Shown piece after piece: positions 1 through 8,130 of a stretch of DNA of 42,923 nt. The notes beneath the pieces are model-generated. The model made no database searches. It was given only the letters and a program-made list of their open reading frames with translations, and was not told the DNA's origin. The position numbers and the translations under genes were made by a program. Numbering within the stretch: position 1 is the first letter of the stretch; every line of letters starts with the position of its first letter. Source of the stretch: BJHL01 sp035299305 (GTDB lineage: Bacteria > Planctomycetota > Phycisphaerae > Phycisphaerales > UBA1924); contig DATGWV010000051.1 in the NCBI GenBank assembly GCA_035299305.1, forward strand, positions 1 to 42,923. The letters are read 5' to 3'.

Positions 1-969
1 ACCCTCGCAGATCGCCCCGCGACATTCACGCCCATCTCAGCGCATCCATTTATCGCCCGGCCCAAGCCGCTGGTGCGCTTCATGTGGAACTGGGGCGGCG
101 CGGTGCGCGCGACTCGACAGATCATCCAGCAAGCGCGCGCACGCGGACCGGTGGTGCTGGTTGCAACCGGCGGCTTCGTTGCTGCACCGGCCGCCCAAGC
201 TGCCCGCGTGGAGCGTGTGCCGATTCTGCTCGTCAACCTCGACGCAGTCCCGGGCAAGGCGAATGTGTGGATCAGCAAGCGCGCAACGCGCATCGTGACG
301 GCGGCACCGGCAGAGGGGTTTGCTTGGGAAGCAGTACCGCCCATTGTGCGCGCGCAGGCGGTTGGTGCGCTTTCGCCCGAGGGCGCGCGCACAAAGCTGG
401 GACTTGACCCCGCAAAGACTGTCCTCCTAGTCACCGGGGGCAGCCAAGGCGCGAGCAGCATGAATCAACTCATGCTTGCGATGCTGGCGCAGCACCAGGA
501 CGCCTTTGCAGGCTGGCAGGTACTGCATCAGACGGGCAAGGATGCACCGGAAAGTGCGCTGCGCGAGGCATACGCAGCCGCAGGCGTCCCCGCGATTGTC
601 ACGCCGTTCGTTGATGGCCTGGGCGTGTGGTGGAATGCGGCGACGCTCGCGCTCGCGCGCAGCGGTGCGGGAAATGTCGCCGAGGTTTGGGCAAATCGCG
701 TGCCGGCGATTTTCATGCCGTATCCGTACCACAAAGACCAGCACCAGAAGATAAATGCAAAGACACTGGTTGCTGCGGGCGGCGCAGTTGTGCATACCGA
801 TCACATCGACGCCGCGACAAACGTGAAGGACGCTGGGGCGGCGATGGCAATCCTTCTGCGCGATCAAGCGAAGATCGGCGCGATGCGGGCCTCACTGGAC
901 AAGCTTGGTCCTGCGGATGGAGCAGAGCGCGTTGCGCGAATGGCTATTGAGATGCTGCGTACGGGCTGA
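1..969 (+). CDS. murG: MurG, undecaprenyl-PP-MurNAc-pentapeptide GlcNAc transferase (5' truncated by window)
   Basis: The frame is open from base 1, so the N-terminus lies outside the window; 322 residues are visible. MurG transfers GlcNAc from UDP-GlcNAc to lipid I to make lipid II at the inner face of the cytoplasmic membrane. The visible part includes the hinge and C-terminal GT-B domain: the GGSQGA loop (codons near 436-453), and a UDP-GlcNAc-binding stretch reading ARSGAGNVAEVW...PAIFMPYPYHKDQHQKINA, which matches the family motif SRAGA..(S/A)E...PAI(F/L)VPYP.A..DHQ..NA. The usual following gene, murC, is not here; the next gene is convergent. The stop codon lies inside a 9-bp perfect hairpin (959-979). 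Identity is secure from the two motifs. Confidence 0.93.
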   Translation, partial: TLADRPATFTPISAHPFIARPKPLVRFMWNWGGAVRATRQIIQQARARGPVVLVATGGFVAAPAAQAARVERVPILLVNLDAVPGKANVWISKRATRIVTAAPAEGFAWEAVPPIVRAQAVGALSPEGARTKLGLDPAKTVLLVTGGSQGASSMNQLMLAMLAQHQDAFAGWQVLHQTGKDAPESALREAYAAAGVPAIVTPFVDGLGVWWNAATLALARSGAGNVAEVWANRVPAIFMPYPYHKDQHQKINAKTLVAAGGAVVHTDHIDAATNVKDAGAAMAILLRDQAKIGAMRASLDKLGPADGAERVARMAIEMLRTG

Positions 970-1018
970 AAGCCCGTACCAGCGGTGACGCGATTCATCG
1001 CGCGGGCGAGAGACCCGC
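959..1018. repeat. Cluster of three adjacent inverted repeats between convergent genes
   Basis: Three hairpins follow each other: 959-967/971-979 (GTACGGGCT, 3-base loop, perfect 9-bp stem), 989-994/997-1002 (CGCGAT/ATCGCG) and 1002-1006/1014-1018 (GCGGG/CCCGC). They span the murG stop (967-969) and the stop of the convergent lipoprotein gene (995-997). There is no T-run, so they are not classical intrinsic terminators. They could be a REP-like dispersed element or RNA 3'-end stabilisers. Confidence 0.6.
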
Positions 1019-1792
1019 CGGAATACCCGTTGCTTCGTTGGGTGGTTGACGCACAAAGGGAATGTACTCAAACCAGCGCTGGCTGCGGTTGAAGTTGGGA
1101 TACGTGTACCCCGAGGCTGCCGCGAATGGCGCCGAACTGCCCTTGTACCAATTCTGCCACTCGGCCTGCGACGTGCCGAAATCCGCGCCTGTCAGCGTGC
1201 GGAGCGAATCGCGGACGCGAAGATTCACAGGCAGACTTTCATCTGCCATCGCAGCGATCAATCGCTCGACAACCCGCGTTTCGGCGTACTGCCCCAGCGC
1301 GCTCGCCGCTTCCACGCGCACGGCGGGTTCGGCTTCCTTCGCGGCGTCAAGAGCAATGAACAGCTCGTCGACCGTCTCCGGATTGTGCAGACGCTGCAAG
1401 GCCCGCGCGCTGGCGATGCGCACTTTCACGTCTTTATCTTCCACGAGCAGTTTGGCAATCGCCGGCGCGTCGGTCGCCGAGCCGTACGAGCCCAAGGCCC
1501 GCGCGGCCATGGCCCGCACGCCTGGATCGCTGTCCGCCAAACGCTCTTGGAACAACTGAATGTACTGGGCCTCGCCTCCCCACGGCGCACCGGCGATAAA
1601 GCTGAGTCCTTGATACCGCTTGTTCGCGTCAAACTCGTCGGTCGCGAGTGCCAGTGCTTCTTCCGGAGTAGGCGGCGCGAAGACCGCCAGCACGCTCTCC
1701 GCGCCGGGACGAATCTTGGCGACAGGGCCGCACGCCGACAGCGACGCGGCGACAGCGAACAGACACACACACGTGACACGCGAAAGAGCCAT
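995..1792 (-). CDS. HEAT-repeat lipoprotein
   Basis: 265 residues. The N-terminus has a lipoprotein signal (hydrophobic stretch ending LSAC, so Cys about residue 21 would be lipidated). Residues about 80-210 form three to four HEAT/PBS-type helical repeats (patterns such as DPGVRAMAARALGSYG, DVKVRIASARALQRL, EPAVRVEAASALGQY), which usually mediate protein-protein binding. The last 50 residues carry aromatic residues and no known domain. The start has no Shine-Dalgarno; TATACT (1800-1805 on the minus strand) ends 7 bases before ATG, suggesting a leaderless mRNA. The gene is divergent from the lipoprotein at 1834 with a 41-bp shared gap. Function is unknown; HEAT and lipoprotein assignments are firm. 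Confidence 0.8.
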   Translation of the reverse strand: MALSRVTCVCLFAVAASLSACGPVAKIRPGAESVLAVFAPPTPEEALALATDEFDANKRYQGLSFIAGAPWGGEAQYIQLFQERLADSDPGVRAMAARALGSYGSATDAPAIAKLLVEDKDVKVRIASARALQRLHNPETVDELFIALDAAKEAEPAVRVEAASALGQYAETRVVERLIAAMADESLPVNLRVRDSLRTLTGADFGTSQAEWQNWYKGSSAPFAAASGYTYPNFNRSQRWFEYIPFVRQPPNEATGIPAGLSPAR

Positions 1793-1799
1793 GAGCCGC

Positions 1800-1827
1800 A
1801 GTATATCGACTCGCAGAGCGATATGCT
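1800..1827. promoter_or_regulatory. Back-to-back -10 boxes for two divergent lipoprotein genes
   Basis: TATACT on the minus strand (1800-1805) ends 7 bases before the ATG at 1792, and TATGCT on the plus strand (1822-1827) ends 6 bases before the ATG at 1834. The two boxes create an inverted repeat ATATCG (1803-1808)/CGATAT (1819-1824). No good -35 was found for either. Because the boxes are so close, polymerase probably cannot occupy both at once. Inference from sequence only. Confidence 0.5.
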
Positions 1828-1833
1828 GCTCGC

Positions 1834-2562
1834 ATGCGACACGCGAAGGTGGCAGTGCAAGCGGGGCTCACGGTGCTGATGCTGGCCGGTCTGGGCGCGT
1901 GCAACGCGACCACGCCCGTACGGCCAGCAGATTCTAACTCGCGTCTCGCACCCGACGACACGTCAGCGCGAACCGTGCCTGCAAGCATCATCTATCCCAC
2001 CGGACCTTGGGAACGCGAGCGCACAATCACGGTGAACAAAGCCGCGATGGTCGAACGCGCCATTGCGAGTGAACCTGATGCCACAGGTCAATGGACCGTG
2101 CAGGTTTCGCAACGGAAACCCAACGCCGCGACGTGGACCGAAGTGCAAGCTCTCATCATCTCCCGGCGTGACGACGGCGCGATCGCGCTGCACGAACTCA
2201 CCAACTACAGCCGCAAGTCGCGAGCGGTCTTCACGCCGGCCTTGATTCTCTGCGAAGGCACCATTTCCCGCGCCGCGCACGAGGCCAAAGCGGATGTGCG
2301 CAGCACGGGGCTGGACGGCGAATCTGATGTGCGCACCGGCAGCGCCACCGCCACTGCGAGCCTCGCAGGCGATATCGTGACGCTCACAATCACCATGGAA
2401 CTCTCCCCCGCGACAATCACGCGGACAGCGACCGTCCAGCTTGACCCAGCGGTAGACGCAGTTCGCAGCGAAACCACGCAACTGCTCGTGCAAGCCGGGC
2501 CGTTCACGGTGCAGCGCGAGACGCGCGTGTGGTCGACGTCCGCGAACGGCTCGAAGCCATGA
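1834..2562 (+). CDS. Putative lipoprotein, unknown function
   Basis: 242 residues with an N-terminal lipoprotein signal ending LGAC (Cys about residue 23), followed by a polar mature protein of about 220 residues. I do not recognise a domain. The mature part has alternating short hydrophobic strands (for example GDIVTLTITMELSPATITRTATVQL), suggesting a beta-rich fold. It is divergent from the HEAT-repeat lipoprotein. The start codon ATG 1834 has no Shine-Dalgarno, but a TATGCT box ends 6 bases upstream. The stop is followed by a 6-bp G+C hairpin (2567-2586) without a T-run. Confidence 0.7.
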   Translation: MRHAKVAVQAGLTVLMLAGLGACNATTPVRPADSNSRLAPDDTSARTVPASIIYPTGPWERERTITVNKAAMVERAIASEPDATGQWTVQVSQRKPNAATWTEVQALIISRRDDGAIALHELTNYSRKSRAVFTPALILCEGTISRAAHEAKADVRSTGLDGESDVRTGSATATASLAGDIVTLTITMELSPATITRTATVQLDPAVDAVRSETTQLLVQAGPFTVQRETRVWSTSANGSKP

Positions 2563-2921
2563 AAAACGGCCCCCATGAGAGGGCCGGGAGATGAAAGCGT
2601 GCATCGCCAAGACACACGCCGACAAGCATGAGATGTCTGGCCGCTCGGACCGCGCAGGAACAGCCGCACGCGATGTCGCGTGCTGCGCGGCTCCATGCGA
2701 CAACCCGACAGCTTTGTGTCAGGAAAAATCAGAAACCGTGCAAAGCCGAGCAAAGCATCCCCAACAAAGCGGCGGTAACGTGATCGCGGTGGAGTCGTAC
2801 ACCTTGCATGTGCCTTACGCTGCGGTGACGAATCGGATCGCGTTCGGGTGCAGGTGTGTGAGGCGGGAAACGCGCGGCGAGAAATCGTCGCGTGGCCGAG
2901 GGTGAAATCGGAGACTCTCTC
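2563..2921. other. 359-bp non-coding stretch with inverted repeats, upstream of the export operon
   Basis: No supported gene. It holds a CGGCCC/GGGCCG hairpin (2567-2572/2581-2586) right after the upstream stop, possibly ending that transcript, and a stronger perfect 8-bp inverted repeat GCACGCGA/TCGCGTGC (2666-2673/2676-2683) with an outer AGCCGC/GCGGCT arm (2662-2667/2687-2692). A smaller GACA..TGTC hairpin follows near 2709-2722. The region probably contains the promoter and 5' leader of the adaptor gene at 2922; I could not identify a convincing -35/-10 pair. Confidence 0.5.
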
Positions 2922-4220
2922 GTGTGGAAATGGCTGATTGCCATCGTTGTGGTGCTCGCCCTCATCATCGGCGGAGCGGCCTGGTATGCCAAGAGCTCGG
3001 GCATGCTCGACAAGATGGAGGAGCGGTTCAACCCGCAACTCAAGGCGCTTGAAGTCAAGCTCGACACCCCCACTCGCGGCAAGCTGGTGCGCACCATCAA
3101 CGCGCCGGGTGAACTGGAACCCAAGACCAAGGTGGAGATCAGCGCGCAGGTCAGCGCGCGGATTCTCGAGTTGCCCTACCGCGAGAATCAGGACGTCAAG
3201 GAAGGCGACGTGATCGTGCGGCTCGACGCCCGCGATCTGCAGGCCTTGCTGGACAGCGCCAAAGCGCAGCTCCGCAGCGAAGAGGCCCGCCTCGAAGGCG
3301 CGCGAGCGAGCCTCGCAAACGCTGAAGCCGAGCTGTCTCGCCGGCAGAAGCTCGTTGCGTCAGGCGACATTGCAAAGACTGATCTCGAAGCCGCGCAGCT
3401 GCAGTACGACACCATGCTGAGCACGCTGCGGCAGGTGCAGCACGGCATCGATATTGCGAAGGCGAACATCACGCGGGCTGAGAAGGACCTGGACAACACC
3501 ACCATTCGCAGTCCGATGAACGGCGTGATCACCAAGCTGAATGCCGAGGTCGGTGAGACCGTGGTGGTGGGAACGCTCAACAGCCCGGGCAGCGTGATTC
3601 TTGAAATCGCTGACCTCAACACCATGCGGCTGATCGCCCGTGTTGATGAAGCGAACATCTCGCGCGTCAAGGACCAGCAGCGCTCGACGGTGTACGTCAA
3701 CGCCTTTCCCGATCTCAAGATTCCCGGCGTGGTCGAGACGATTGGCCTCAAGCGCGAGCAGGACACCAACGGCACGCGCTACTTCGAAACCAAGGTGCTC
3801 ATCGAGCGCCCCGCCAACATTCTGCTGCGATCAGGCCTCACGGCGAACGTGGACATTGAAGTGGACACGTACGAAGACGTGCTGAAAGTGCCCAGCCAAG
3901 CCGTGCTCGACCGCGCGGTGGACGATCTGCCTGCCGAAGTGACCAAGGACAACCCGCACATCGAGCAGAACAAGAAGTTCGCGCGCGTGGTGTTCGTTGA
4001 GAAGGATGGCAAGGCTCGCGCGGTGCCGATTTCCATCGGTGCCAGCGACAGCACGAGCACAATTGTGACAGGCGGTTTGCAGGAAGGCGATCGGCTCGTC
4101 ACGGGTCCTTTCAAGGTGCTGACCAACCTGACGCATGGTCAGACGATTGCGGAGCAGGGAACGCTCAAGAACGAAAAGAACGACGCCTCAAAGGAAACGG
4201 CGGTCGCAGGCGGCAAGTAG
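2922..4220 (+). CDS. HlyD/MacA-family periplasmic adaptor of tripartite exporter
   Basis: 432 residues. The adaptor connects an inner-membrane ABC transporter to a TolC-type outer membrane channel. An N-terminal membrane anchor (about residues 3-21) is followed by a barrel-sandwich (lipoyl-like) half (VEISAQVSARI.ELPYRENQDVKEGDVIVRLD), a long coiled-coil hairpin (about residues 95-200, Ala/Glu/Lys/Arg-rich), the second lipoyl half (IRSPMNGVITKLNAEVGETVV) and a C-terminal beta-barrel with membrane-proximal domain. The GTG at 2922 is chosen because GGAG (2910-2913) lies 8 bases upstream; a GTG 10 codons earlier (2892) lacks a ribosome site. It is the first gene of a four-gene operon. Substrate cannot be told from sequence. 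Confidence 0.88.
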   Translation: MWKWLIAIVVVLALIIGGAAWYAKSSGMLDKMEERFNPQLKALEVKLDTPTRGKLVRTINAPGELEPKTKVEISAQVSARILELPYRENQDVKEGDVIVRLDARDLQALLDSAKAQLRSEEARLEGARASLANAEAELSRRQKLVASGDIAKTDLEAAQLQYDTMLSTLRQVQHGIDIAKANITRAEKDLDNTTIRSPMNGVITKLNAEVGETVVVGTLNSPGSVILEIADLNTMRLIARVDEANISRVKDQQRSTVYVNAFPDLKIPGVVETIGLKREQDTNGTRYFETKVLIERPANILLRSGLTANVDIEVDTYEDVLKVPSQAVLDRAVDDLPAEVTKDNPHIEQNKKFARVVFVEKDGKARAVPISIGASDSTSTIVTGGLQEGDRLVTGPFKVLTNLTHGQTIAEQGTLKNEKNDASKETAVAGGK

Positions 4221-4233
4221 TTCGCGCGATTCC

Positions 4234-4265
4234 TGACTTCGTCACTCTGTCACTTCGTCACTTCG
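4234..4265 (+). repeat. Four tandem copies of an 8-bp repeat (TCACTTCG-like)
   Basis: Units TGACTTCG, TCACTCTG, TCACTTCG and TCACTTCG follow without gaps in the 57-bp space between the adaptor stop and the ATPase start. The same octamer family occurs as a five-unit array at 41424-41463 inside the dus gene. It adds spacing in the operon but has no obvious regulatory signal. Confidence 0.8.
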
Positions 4266-4277
4266 CTCCCTCTTCCT

Positions 4278-5069
4278 ATGTCCATCCGCATCCGCAATCT
4301 CACCAAGGTCTACCGCATGGGCACCGAAGAGGTGCACGCCCTGCGGAGCGTAAACCTTGATATCGCCGACAACGAATTTGTCGCGATCATGGGCGCGTCA
4401 GGCAGTGGCAAGAGCACGCTGATGAACATCATCGGCTGCCTTGATCGCCCCACGGGCGGCACGTACGAACTGGGCGACGTGCGCGTTGAGCGGATGAGCG
4501 CGACCAAGCTGGCAAGCGTGCGCAACCGCGAAATCGGCTTTGTTTTCCAGAGCTTTGAACTACTCGGGCGAGCCACGGCCCTCAAGAACGTCATGCTACC
4601 CATGCTGTACTCATCACAATGGTGGGGCGCACGCAAGCGAGCGAAGGACGCCCTTCACAGCGTGGGCTTGGGCGAACGCATGGGGCACAAGCCCAATCAG
4701 CTTTCTGGCGGACAGAAGCAGCGCGTCGCCATCGCGCGAGCTCTGGTCAACAAGCCTCGCATTCTGCTCGCCGACGAACCCACGGGCGCGCTCGACAGCA
4801 AGACCAGCGAGGACATCATGGCTCTCTTCCGGGCATTGCACGAGAAGGGGCAGACCGTGATTCTCGTGACGCACGAAGAGGACATCGCGGGGCACGCCAA
4901 GCGAATCATCCGCCTGCGTGACGGCCGAATCGTGAGTGACTATCCCACCGACAAGGACCCTGTGCACCAAGACTACATACAGCGGGCTCTCGAACACGCC
5001 CAGCGCATGGCCGACGAAAACGCGACGGCCCAAGCCGCGCCGGTGCTTGCGACGGGAGGACCAGCGTGA
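4278..5069 (+). CDS. ABC transporter ATP-binding protein, MacB/LolD type
   Basis: 263 residues, a complete nucleotide-binding domain: Walker A GASGSGKST (39-47), Q-loop (FVFQSFELL, about 88-96), signature LSGGQ (142-146), Walker B ILLADEP (162-168) and switch-region H in VTHEED. The ATPASE family with Thr-Gly-Ala after the Walker B Glu (DEPTGALDS) is typical of MacB/LolD/FtsE-like mechanotransmission transporters. The C-terminal 30 residues are an Ala-rich tail. It overlaps the permease by 4 bases (GTGA), so the two are translationally coupled. In E. coli MacB the ATPase and permease are fused; here they are separate. It powers the permease at 5066. Confidence 0.93.
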   Translation: MSIRIRNLTKVYRMGTEEVHALRSVNLDIADNEFVAIMGASGSGKSTLMNIIGCLDRPTGGTYELGDVRVERMSATKLASVRNREIGFVFQSFELLGRATALKNVMLPMLYSSQWWGARKRAKDALHSVGLGERMGHKPNQLSGGQKQRVAIARALVNKPRILLADEPTGALDSKTSEDIMALFRALHEKGQTVILVTHEEDIAGHAKRIIRLRDGRIVSDYPTDKDPVHQDYIQRALEHAQRMADENATAQAAPVLATGGPA

Positions 5070-6307
5070 CGATGCTGCGCATTCCCATCCTTACAGTCGG
5101 CACGGCGATGGCCCAGATTTGGGCCAACAAAGTGCGCAGCATGCTCACGACGCTTGGCATCATCATCGCGGTGGCGAGCGTCATCATCGTCAGCAGCGTG
5201 GCGGTGGGCCTCAAGCAATACATGCTCGATCAGTTCGCGAGCTTCGGCGCGAACAAGGTCTGGATCTTTCCCGACTGGCCCGACGATCAACCCGAGCGAT
5301 ACACCTGGCGGCAGATTCGCATCACGCCCGACCAGGCTCGCGGGCTGCTGGAAAACTGCCCGAGCCTTAAGCGAGTCAGCCCGATCATGAGCATGCAGGC
5401 CCGCGTGCAAGTCGGCGATCGCATTCGCGACTTTGTCAAAGTCGAAGGCATCAGCCCGGACTGGCACGAGATCGAGCAACGTTTTGTCACCGTCGGACGC
5501 ACGTTCAAGAGCATCGACGAGAATGAAAAGGCACAAGTCTGCCTGATCAACGACAAAGGTGTGCAGGAACTCGGACTGCCCGCAGATCCGACCGGCTCGA
5601 TCATTCTGCTCGACAGTCGACGCTTCACAATCGTCGGCGTGGTCGAAACCAAAACGCCCAGCCCGATGTTCGGCGGTCGCAACGAAACGCGCGTCGAACT
5701 GTTCATTCCGTTCTCCACGGGCGAACTCATGCGGCCCGAGCCGGGCATGTATGTTGTCGGACAGACGCGCGGCGCTGAGTACGTTGATGATGTCAAAGCC
5801 GAGGTGCGCTTTTACATGCGTCGCGTGCGCGGGCTGGGTCCGGGTGAGCCCAACACCTTCGGCGTCGAGGCCATCGACCAAGTCATCGGTCAGTTCAACC
5901 AAGTCGCGGCTGTCTTCAGCGCCGGGCTGGCGGGACTTGTTGGCATCAGCCTTGTCGTCGGCGGCATCGGCATCATGAACATCATGCTGGTCAGCGTGAG
6001 CGAGCGCACGCACGAAATCGGCCTGCGCAAGGCCGTCGGCGCGCAGCCAGCGGTCATCATGCTGCAGTTCCTTGTCGAGGCGGTTGTGCTGTGTCTGGTC
6101 GGCTGCGCCATCGGCATCGTCGCGGGGGCGGGCGTCATCGCCTTGCTCAAACTCGCGCCCGATTCCCCGGTTGGCAAGAGCGAGATTCCCGCGTGGAGCA
6201 TCATCCTCTCCGTCGCTTTCTCGGCGTTCACAGGTATCGTCTTCGGCATGGGCCCCGCCATCAAAGCGGCGAGCCTTGACCCGATCGAAGCCTTGCGGCA
6301 CGAGTGA
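5066..6307 (+). CDS. ABC transporter permease, MacB/FtsX type
   Basis: 413 residues. The topology is that of a MacB-type permease: one N-terminal membrane segment (about residues 20-45, TTLGIIIAVASVIIVSSVAVGL), a large periplasmic MacB-PCD domain (about 50-280), then three membrane segments in the C-terminal FtsX domain, including the family stretch GGIGIMNIMLVSVSERTHEIGLRKAVGA. AGGA-type ribosome site GGAGGA (5055-5060) serves either GTG 5066 or the in-frame ATG 5072. Works with the ATPase upstream, the adaptor and the TolC-like protein downstream to move a substrate from periplasm or inner membrane across the outer membrane. Ordinary member; no odd features. Confidence 0.92.
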   Translation: MTMLRIPILTVGTAMAQIWANKVRSMLTTLGIIIAVASVIIVSSVAVGLKQYMLDQFASFGANKVWIFPDWPDDQPERYTWRQIRITPDQARGLLENCPSLKRVSPIMSMQARVQVGDRIRDFVKVEGISPDWHEIEQRFVTVGRTFKSIDENEKAQVCLINDKGVQELGLPADPTGSIILLDSRRFTIVGVVETKTPSPMFGGRNETRVELFIPFSTGELMRPEPGMYVVGQTRGAEYVDDVKAEVRFYMRRVRGLGPGEPNTFGVEAIDQVIGQFNQVAAVFSAGLAGLVGISLVVGGIGIMNIMLVSVSERTHEIGLRKAVGAQPAVIMLQFLVEAVVLCLVGCAIGIVAGAGVIALLKLAPDSPVGKSEIPAWSIILSVAFSAFTGIVFGMGPAIKAASLDPIEALRHE

Positions 6308-6364
6308 CGACATGAAAGACGAACCTTGCGAGTTTGCAGCATGCCCGAGTGCGAAGGTCAATCC

Positions 6365-8113
6365 ATGATCTCACGTCCGACGTCTTCCCTCACATTCTCG
6401 TCAGGCCTTGCACTCTCAGCCACGCTGTGCATGTGCCTCGCGTCCGGATGCGCGGTGCTGCGCGACCCCTTCCTGCCGCGCGACAGCGACTACGCCCGCT
6501 CGCTCGCGCTCTCGCGCCTGCGCGAAGTGCCCGCAGCGGATTACGCCGCCAATGTCGCGCCGCCGGTTGACCTCAACGACCGCCAGACGGTCATCAACGC
6601 CGTCACGGCCAATCGCATGGCCTTCGTCGCGCGTGAGCGAGTTGATCTCACGATCGAAGAATGCCGACGCAGTGCAATCGAGAACAATCTTGATCTCAAA
6701 GTTGCGATCATCGACCCCGCGATTGCGCGCGAGACCGTGACCGAAGAGGACAACAAGTTCAACAGCCTGTTCACGCTTGATGCTCGCTACAGCGACAGCC
6801 GCCAAAGCACTGGCAGCCGGGTAAGCAGCGAAGGGACCAAGCGATTGAGCATCGAGCCAGGCATTCGCATTCCATCGCGTACAGGCACGACAATCGACGT
6901 GGTGCCGCTGCGATTCGAACGCACCGAGCTTGAAAGCGAATTCGCGCAGCAGCCGCAATTTCTGTCCCTCGGGCCGTCCGTCAGCATCAGCCAGCCACTG
7001 CTGCGCGGAGCTGGTCGCCGCGTGAACATGGCCGCGCTGCGCATCGCTGGATACAACGTGCAGGCGGCGGAGCTTCGCACAAAGCTCGAACTTGTTCGCC
7101 AGCTCAGCGACGTTGATCGCGCATACTGGCGGCTCTACGGCGCGAGGGCCGCTTTGGACGTGCGCGTGCAGCAGTTTGAACTCGCACAGGCGCAGCTCGA
7201 GAAGGCTCGTCGGCGTCTGAATGAAGGTCTGTCGCCGCAGGTTGAAGTGGATCGCGCGCTGTCCGGTGTGGCGCAGCGTCTCGAAGGCATGCTGCTCGCG
7301 CAGAATGACGTGCTCTCGCGCCAGCGCGAACTGAAGCGCATCATCAACAAGCCTGACCTGCCCATCGACACCGAAACGCTCGTCGTGCCTCAGTCGCCAC
7401 CAGATCCGGTTGAGTACATCTTTGATCGCGAACAGTTGCAGGCGCAGGCCGTCGCCAATCGCGCCGAACTCATGGAGCTTGAAGTGCAGCTCGCCGCCGA
7501 CGCCGCGCGGGTGCTGCTGGAACGCGACGGCACCCTGCCGGATGTGCGTTTCCTCGCGAGTTACGGCTTCAGCGGCTTGGATGAACACCTGGGCAGCGCG
7601 GTTGACAGCATGTTCGATCAGCAGAGCCGCGCGTGGAGCGTGGGCGCGAGCGTCAGTGCGCCCCTCGATAACGAAGAAGCCCGCGCCCGCCTGCGTCGCG
7701 CCTTGCTCACCCGCGTCCAGCGCCTCGCAAGCAAGGATGCACGCGAGCAAACTGTGCGTGTGGAAGTCCTTGCGGCCATTGACAGCATGAGCACCAGTTG
7801 GCAGCGCATCCTCGCCGCGCGACAAGCCGCTCTGACCGCCGCCGTCGCGCTCGATAGCGAGCAGCGACAGTTTGATCTTGGTCGCGTCACATCAACCGAT
7901 GTACTCGACCAGGCCAGTGTGGTTGCCGAAGCACAACTGGCGGAAGTCAACGCCCTTGCCGATTACCAACTCGCGCAGATCGATCTCGCCGTCGCCACCG
8001 GCACGCTCATGGGCGCGGCAAAGGTCGACTTGAGCAAGACACCGCAGGTGAACATCAACGATGTTGACCCCAGCGAAGATGTGCCCGGCCAGCTCGACGC
8101 ACCACAGCGATAA
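6365..8113 (+). CDS. TolC-family outer membrane efflux lipoprotein
   Basis: 582 residues. A lipoprotein signal ends LASGC (Cys about residue 29 from ATG 6365). The body shows the two OEP repeats of the TolC family: long Ala/Gln/Glu/Arg coiled-coil helices (for example QFELAQAQLEKARRRLNEGLSPQVEVDRALSG and the second-repeat equivalent QRQFDLGRVTSTDVLDQASVVAEAQLAEV) separated by strands of the beta barrel. The ATG at 6365 is preferred because GAAGG (6353-6357) is 7 bases upstream and it places the signal peptide at the N-terminus; the frame opens earlier at TTG 6326. It is the last gene of the operon and gives it its outer membrane exit channel. About 150 residues longer than E. coli TolC's core. 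Confidence 0.88.
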   Translation: MISRPTSSLTFSSGLALSATLCMCLASGCAVLRDPFLPRDSDYARSLALSRLREVPAADYAANVAPPVDLNDRQTVINAVTANRMAFVARERVDLTIEECRRSAIENNLDLKVAIIDPAIARETVTEEDNKFNSLFTLDARYSDSRQSTGSRVSSEGTKRLSIEPGIRIPSRTGTTIDVVPLRFERTELESEFAQQPQFLSLGPSVSISQPLLRGAGRRVNMAALRIAGYNVQAAELRTKLELVRQLSDVDRAYWRLYGARAALDVRVQQFELAQAQLEKARRRLNEGLSPQVEVDRALSGVAQRLEGMLLAQNDVLSRQRELKRIINKPDLPIDTETLVVPQSPPDPVEYIFDREQLQAQAVANRAELMELEVQLAADAARVLLERDGTLPDVRFLASYGFSGLDEHLGSAVDSMFDQQSRAWSVGASVSAPLDNEEARARLRRALLTRVQRLASKDAREQTVRVEVLAAIDSMSTSWQRILAARQAALTAAVALDSEQRQFDLGRVTSTDVLDQASVVAEAQLAEVNALADYQLAQIDLAVATGTLMGAAKVDLSKTPQVNINDVDPSEDVPGQLDAPQR

Positions 8114-8130
8114 TCGGCTCGCTTTTCGCC

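Noticed and set aside
2892..2921. GTG start at 2892 for the adaptor
   Set aside because: No ribosome site; GTG at 2922 has GGAG at good spacing and a typical N-terminus.
4973..6361. Long minus-strand open frame (462 codons) opposite the permease
   Set aside because: It is a low-complexity His/Asp/Arg-rich shadow of the MacB-like permease; high G+C leaves antisense frames open. The permease has clear family motifs.
6416..7825. Minus-strand open frame opposite the TolC-like gene
   Set aside because: Shadow frame with no signal, domain or start site; the plus strand encodes a clear TolC-family protein.
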